Positions 5,661 through 7,281 of a stretch of DNA of 7,281 nucleotides are shown piece after piece (positions within the stretch are counted from its first letter, which is position 1; every line of letters starts with the position of its first letter). The DNA comes from Deltaproteobacteria bacterium. Lineage in GTDB: Bacteria > Myxococcota_A > UBA796 > UBA2385. Below the pieces are notes generated by a model. It was not told the origin of the DNA. It saw nothing but the letters and a program-made list of their open reading frames with translations, and ran no database searches. The stretch lies in contig WGAH01000150.1 of NCBI GenBank assembly GCA_015489145.1, positions 1-7,281 of the forward strand. The letters run 5' to 3'. A program made the position numbers and the translations under genes.

Positions 5661-7281
5661 CGGCCCCCGTCGAACTCGTGCTGGCCGGCTGCCGGCCCAC
5701 CCCCCTCGCGAGCTACCTCAAGGCCCTCGCCGTGCTGCGCCTGGTGGCCCGGCAGGCCGACCCGGCGGCGCGCGGCGCCTGGCGCGACGACCGCTTCGTC
5801 CTGCGGAGCGCCCTCGACCGCGACGGCCTCCTCGACTTCTTCATGGACCGCTACGCGCCGACGCCGGTGGTGGCGCCGTGGAACGGCGGCAGCGGCTTCT
5901 ACGACGGCGACACCCAGAAGGGCATCGCCGACATCGAGGCCAGCGACCTGCCGCGCTTCGCCCCCTGGCGCGAGGTGATCCGCCAGGTGCGGGCCTTCGA
6001 CGAGATCCCGCCCGCCTTCCGCACCGTGGGCGACGTGCTGCGGCCGATTCGCGCCGAGCGCGACCGGCTGGCCCCCGGCAAGGCGCGCGACGCCCTCCAG
6101 GCGCTCCTCGACGCCGAGGCCGCCGCCCGGGCCCGGGCCGGCGAGGTGGTGAGGCTCGACGAGAGCACCCCGCTCGCCGACGTGGAGGGCCACAAGGACA
6201 GGCGCGTCAAGACCTGGCTCAAGGCGCTCGGGAAGCTCCGCACCCAGTGCAACCAGATCGCCCGCAAGAAGGGCGGCAAGGACGCCTTGCAGCGAGCGAT
6301 TCGCGGGCGTCTGCCCGACGGGGCCCTCGCCTGGCTCGACGCCGCCTTCGTCCTCGGGGCCGACCAGTTCCACGACGGGCGCGCGGTCCGGCCGCAGTAC
6401 AACCCGGTCCTCGGGTCCGGCGGCAACGAGGGCCGCCTCGACTACACGATCAACGCGATGCAGCACGCCTGGGCGCTCCTCGGCCCCGACCGGGACGAGG
6501 CGAAGGTGCGCCGCTGGCTCGAATCCGCCCTGTTCGGCGAGCCCGCCGCCGACCTCCCGAAGCTCTCCATCGGCCAGTTCGACCCGGGCCGCGCCGGCGG
6601 CTTCAACCAGGGTCCCGGCTTCGAGCACAAGGACTTCACCGCCAACCCCTGGGACTTCCTGCTCATGCTCGAGGGCGCCCTGCTGTTCGGCGGGGCGGTG
6701 CACAAGCGCCTCGGCGCGGCGGGCCCCGGCAACCTGGCCCTGCCCTTCGCCGTCCGCCACGTCTCGGCGGGTTTCGCCTCGGGTGGGGTCGACGAGGCCC
6801 GCCCCGAGGTCTGGGCTCCCCTGTGGTCGCGCTTCGCCGCGCTGGCCGAGGTCGAGCAGGTCTTTCGCGAGGGGCGCGCGGTGGTGGGACGCCGCGAGGC
6901 CCGCACCGCCCTCGACTTCACCCGCGCCGCCCGAACCTGGGGCGTGAGCCGCGGGGTGGACGCCTTCGTGCGCCACGCCTTCCTCAAGCGCCGGGGCGAC
7001 AGCTTCGTCGCCCTGCCCGCCGCCCGGGTCGAGGTGCGCTTCAACCGGCGGGTGCGCCTCCTCGACGACCTCGACCCCGTCCTCGACGCCGCCGACCGCG
7101 TCGTGCGCGGCTTCAAGAACCCGCCCGCCCGGCTCCACGCGCTGCGCCGGCAGGTCGACGAGGCCGCCTTCGAGGTGGCCCTGCGCCCCGAGCCCGAGCG
7201 CTTCGACGCGCTGATCGAGGCGCTGGGCCGGCTCGAGGCGCTGCTCGCCTTGCGCGCCGGCTCCGGGGCCGATTCCAAGAG
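5657..7281 (+). CDS. csx17: Csx17 (Cas8u2), large subunit of the type I-G effector, 3' end outside window
   Basis: The first 541 codons of csx17 are present, with no stop before the right edge; the family is usually about 700 residues, so perhaps three quarters is seen. The ATG lies in an ATGA overlap with the cas3 stop, 6 bases after GGAGG, which points to coupled translation. Csx17 is the signature protein of subtype I-U/I-G and is assigned the Cas8-like large-subunit role, with PAM recognition and target-strand contacts inferred by analogy. Family blocks visible in order are LAGCRPTPLASYLKALAVLRLV (residues 9-30, shown here in two halves: LAGCRPTPLA and SYLKALAVLRLV), APWNGGSGF (73-81), NEGRLDYTIN (257-266), GQFDPGRAGG (from 306), NPWDFLLMLEGALLF (330-344) and a DFTRAARTWGVSRGV block (from 420) before a 'FLKRRGDSFVALP' strand. 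Residues 178-208 are unusually lysine-rich. No stop or frameshift is seen. Partners Csb1 (Cas7) and Csb2 (Cas5-Cas6) should follow downstream. Confidence 0.95.
   Translation, partial: MTAPVELVLAGCRPTPLASYLKALAVLRLVARQADPAARGAWRDDRFVLRSALDRDGLLDFFMDRYAPTPVVAPWNGGSGFYDGDTQKGIADIEASDLPRFAPWREVIRQVRAFDEIPPAFRTVGDVLRPIRAERDRLAPGKARDALQALLDAEAAARARAGEVVRLDESTPLADVEGHKDRRVKTWLKALGKLRTQCNQIARKKGGKDALQRAIRGRLPDGALAWLDAAFVLGADQFHDGRAVRPQYNPVLGSGGNEGRLDYTINAMQHAWALLGPDRDEAKVRRWLESALFGEPAADLPKLSIGQFDPGRAGGFNQGPGFEHKDFTANPWDFLLMLEGALLFGGAVHKRLGAAGPGNLALPFAVRHVSAGFASGGVDEARPEVWAPLWSRFAALAEVEQVFREGRAVVGRREARTALDFTRAARTWGVSRGVDAFVRHAFLKRRGDSFVALPAARVEVRFNRRVRLLDDLDPVLDAADRVVRGFKNPPARLHALRRQVDEAAFEVALRPEPERFDALIEALGRLEALLALRAGSGADSK

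Noticed and set aside
5576..7138. Minus-strand open frame of 520 codons opposite csx17
   Set aside because: The plus strand shows the ordered Csx17 family blocks. The minus frame is Gly/Val/Glu-rich without recognisable content.
1..7281. CRISPR array, tRNA, rRNA or insertion sequence
   Set aside because: No regularly spaced repeats with unique spacers, no tRNA-like fold and no transposase or terminal inverted repeats were seen. The array of this system must lie outside the window.

Overview
The window is extremely GC-rich, with G or C at nearly every third codon position. It carries lipoproteins whose lipobox is followed by a Gly-Asp-Gly-Gly linker. Both traits suggest a high-GC bacterium of the Myxococcota or a related 'deltaproteobacterial' lineage; this is inference from composition and lipoprotein style, not from a marker gene. 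Because of the composition, long meaningless open frames occur on every strand, so I chose genes by protein content, start signals and neighbours.

Left part (1 to about 1754, minus strand): three tightly spaced genes that look like one transcription unit. In transcription order they are a secreted lipoprotein with a Gly/Asp repeat linker and a six-cysteine domain (1754 to 945), a protein with one N-terminal membrane anchor (926 to 219), and the N-terminal end of a lipoprotein of the sulfatase / alkaline-phosphatase-like superfamily (from 214 to the window edge). All three appear to belong to the cell envelope.

Middle (1755 to 3197): a 200-base divergent intergenic region holding a short coding-like tail that may be a gene remnant. 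It is followed by a plus-strand gene (1955 to 2947) for a probable Tat-exported, beta-propeller-like protein, then a 250-base gap with a dyad and a short direct repeat in front of the next operon.

Right part (3198 to the right edge, plus strand): the start of a subtype I-G (formerly I-U) CRISPR-Cas operon. cas3 encodes a helicase with its HD nuclease at the C-terminus. It overlaps by ATGA with csx17 (cas8u2), the large subunit of the effector complex, which runs off the window. Csx17 would work with Cas7 (Csb1) and a Cas5-Cas6 fusion (Csb2) in crRNA-guided DNA binding, and Cas3 would be recruited to unwind and degrade the target. The other cas genes, the adaptation genes and the CRISPR array are not in this window and are expected to the right. 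This is a known subtype; I see no clearly unprecedented system here. The less explained items are the possible gene remnant, the cas3 upstream region, and a lysine-rich segment in Csx17.
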